From: Bacteroidota bacterium
GTDB lineage: Bacteria; Bacteroidota; Rhodothermia; Balneolales; HLUCCA01
Reading direction: 5' to 3'
Assembly (NCBI GenBank): GCA_003448835.1
Contig: DLXM01000197.1
Span: 1-6,787, forward strand
DNA length: 6,787 nt
Shown one piece after another: positions 6,037 to 6,787 of this stretch. A program made the translations under genes and the position numbers. How positions within the stretch are numbered: the first letter of the stretch is position 1; each line of letters begins with the position of its first letter. Below the pieces are notes generated by a model. The model made no database searches. It was given only the letters and a program-made list of their open reading frames with translations, and was not told the DNA's origin.

Positions 6037-6787
6037 ATGGCTGCAATTAAAAACACATTTAAAGAGCAGTGTACAGATTATCTCACAAAAGGAATGGGTT
6101 TTGAGGAAGCTACTGCTTTTGAATCTTATCTATTAGAAGCCACATCCGATGAAAAACGTTATTTCAATCGACTTAGAGATAGTTTCGCAATGATGGCTTT
6201 TGAATCACACGATATCCGACCTTCAAAAGATTTGAAACCCCGGATTTTATCAGCCATAATTCCGGAGAAGACCAATAATGTAACACCGATATACTGGAAA
6301 TTCTTTGCGACAGCTGCGATGATCTTAATCATTCTAAGTGGAGTACTTGGATATATGTTGCTGCAGGAAAAACGGGTTAAGGAAATACAACAGACCCGAA
6401 TTGAATTATTATCAAATGAGCTGGATGCTCATCGGGAGCTATTTGCATTGTTGCAGCGTCAGGGCGTTCAAATAGTGGGTTTGGATGGACTTGAAGTGAA
6501 TCCGGGGGGATTTGCCAATATTGTTTGGGATCAAGAATTGCGGGAAGCATTCATGCATGTGTCTAATTTGCCGACAGCACCCTCTGACAAAGATTATCAA
6601 TTATGGTTAATCGTGGATGCTAAACCTGTTTCTGCCGGTATATTTAATGCGAGTTCTGCCGGAGGAAATCTATTTTATAAGATTAATGATTTGAATTACA
6701 CGCCTGAGTCGGCGGTACAAGCATTTGCGGTAACATTGGAACCTGAGGGCGGAGTGTCTCAACCTTCCGGTGATATGTTCCTATTCG
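6037..6787 (+). CDS. membrane-anchored RskA-like anti-sigma factor (3' end just outside the window)
   Basis: The frame runs from ATG 6037 to the window end, 250 codons without a stop. Residues 1-75 form a helical cytoplasmic part (YLTKGMGFEEATAFESYLLE), the expected sigma-binding segment. One transmembrane helix lies at about 88-108 (WKFFATAAMILIILSGVLGY). A short coiled-coil-like stretch follows (about 110-140), then an exported RskA-type domain with NIVWDQELREAFMHVSNLP (about 161-179), YQLWLIVDAKPVSAGIF (187-203) and PSGDMFLF at the end, where relatives usually finish within a few residues. Known RskA proteins hold the cognate ECF sigma at the membrane and release it after regulated proteolysis. 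There is no HxxxCxxC zinc motif in the N-terminal domain, so it is not a zinc-binding (ZAS) anti-sigma factor. Gene order sigma then anti-sigma with coupled translation fits an auto-regulated pair. Confidence 0.85.
   Translation, partial: MAAIKNTFKEQCTDYLTKGMGFEEATAFESYLLEATSDEKRYFNRLRDSFAMMAFESHDIRPSKDLKPRILSAIIPEKTNNVTPIYWKFFATAAMILIILSGVLGYMLLQEKRVKEIQQTRIELLSNELDAHRELFALLQRQGVQIVGLDGLEVNPGGFANIVWDQELREAFMHVSNLPTAPSDKDYQLWLIVDAKPVSAGIFNASSAGGNLFYKINDLNYTPESAVQAFAVTLEPEGGVSQPSGDMFLF

Noticed and set aside
1..6787. CRISPR array, tRNA/rRNA, insertion sequence or phage attachment site
   Set aside because: I saw no spaced direct repeats of suitable length, cloverleaf, transposase motif or paired terminal inverted repeats on reading through the window.

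Overview
The window reads like chromosomal DNA from a Gram-negative, moderately AT-rich bacterium of the Bacteroidota/Balneolota/Rhodothermota type. This is inferred from gene content and style: a DUF5916-type outer-membrane protein with an N-terminal CBM9-like domain, a secreted S9 peptidase with a '...VSAQ' signal peptide, an ECF sigma/RskA-like anti-sigma pair, few clear Shine-Dalgarno sites, and a promoter candidate that fits the Bacteroidota spacing. All genes are on the + strand. The genus cannot be fixed from the sequence alone.

Layout. (1) 1-311 is the last 102 codons of an NDP-hexose 2,3-dehydratase, a deoxysugar-biosynthesis enzyme, probably the edge of a surface-polysaccharide or sugar-nucleotide cluster lying upstream. 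(2) 312-648 has no convincing gene. It holds a 10-bp RNA-type hairpin (471-493), a doubtful 23-codon ORF, and a promoter candidate (550-580) for the next gene. (3) 649-2858 is one gene for an exported CBM9-like plus DUF5916 beta-barrel protein. It is split by a one-base frameshift near 1395-1443, so it appears as two ORFs (649-1524 and 1584-2858). (4) 2911-5328 encodes an intact secreted S9 (prolyl-oligopeptidase family) serine peptidase, closest by recall to the glutamyl endopeptidase (S9D/CGEP) branch, with a complete Ser/Asp/His triad. (5) 5329-5421 is a short intergenic stretch with an imperfect hairpin. (6) 5422-6033 is an ECF sigma factor with no ATG start available. Its stop is 3 nt before (7) a membrane-anchored RskA-like anti-sigma factor (6037 to the window end), which is almost complete.

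How they may work together. The DUF5916 gene and the S9 peptidase are close enough to be co-transcribed, and both products are predicted to be exported. The sigma/anti-sigma pair is translationally coupled and forms a membrane-to-nucleus-of-transcription signalling module; whether it controls the neighbouring envelope genes is unknown. I do not see a clearly new biological system here. The most notable items are the frameshift in the DUF5916 gene, the ATG-less sigma-factor start next to a hairpin, and the pairing of a DUF5916 barrel with a CGEP-like peptidase.
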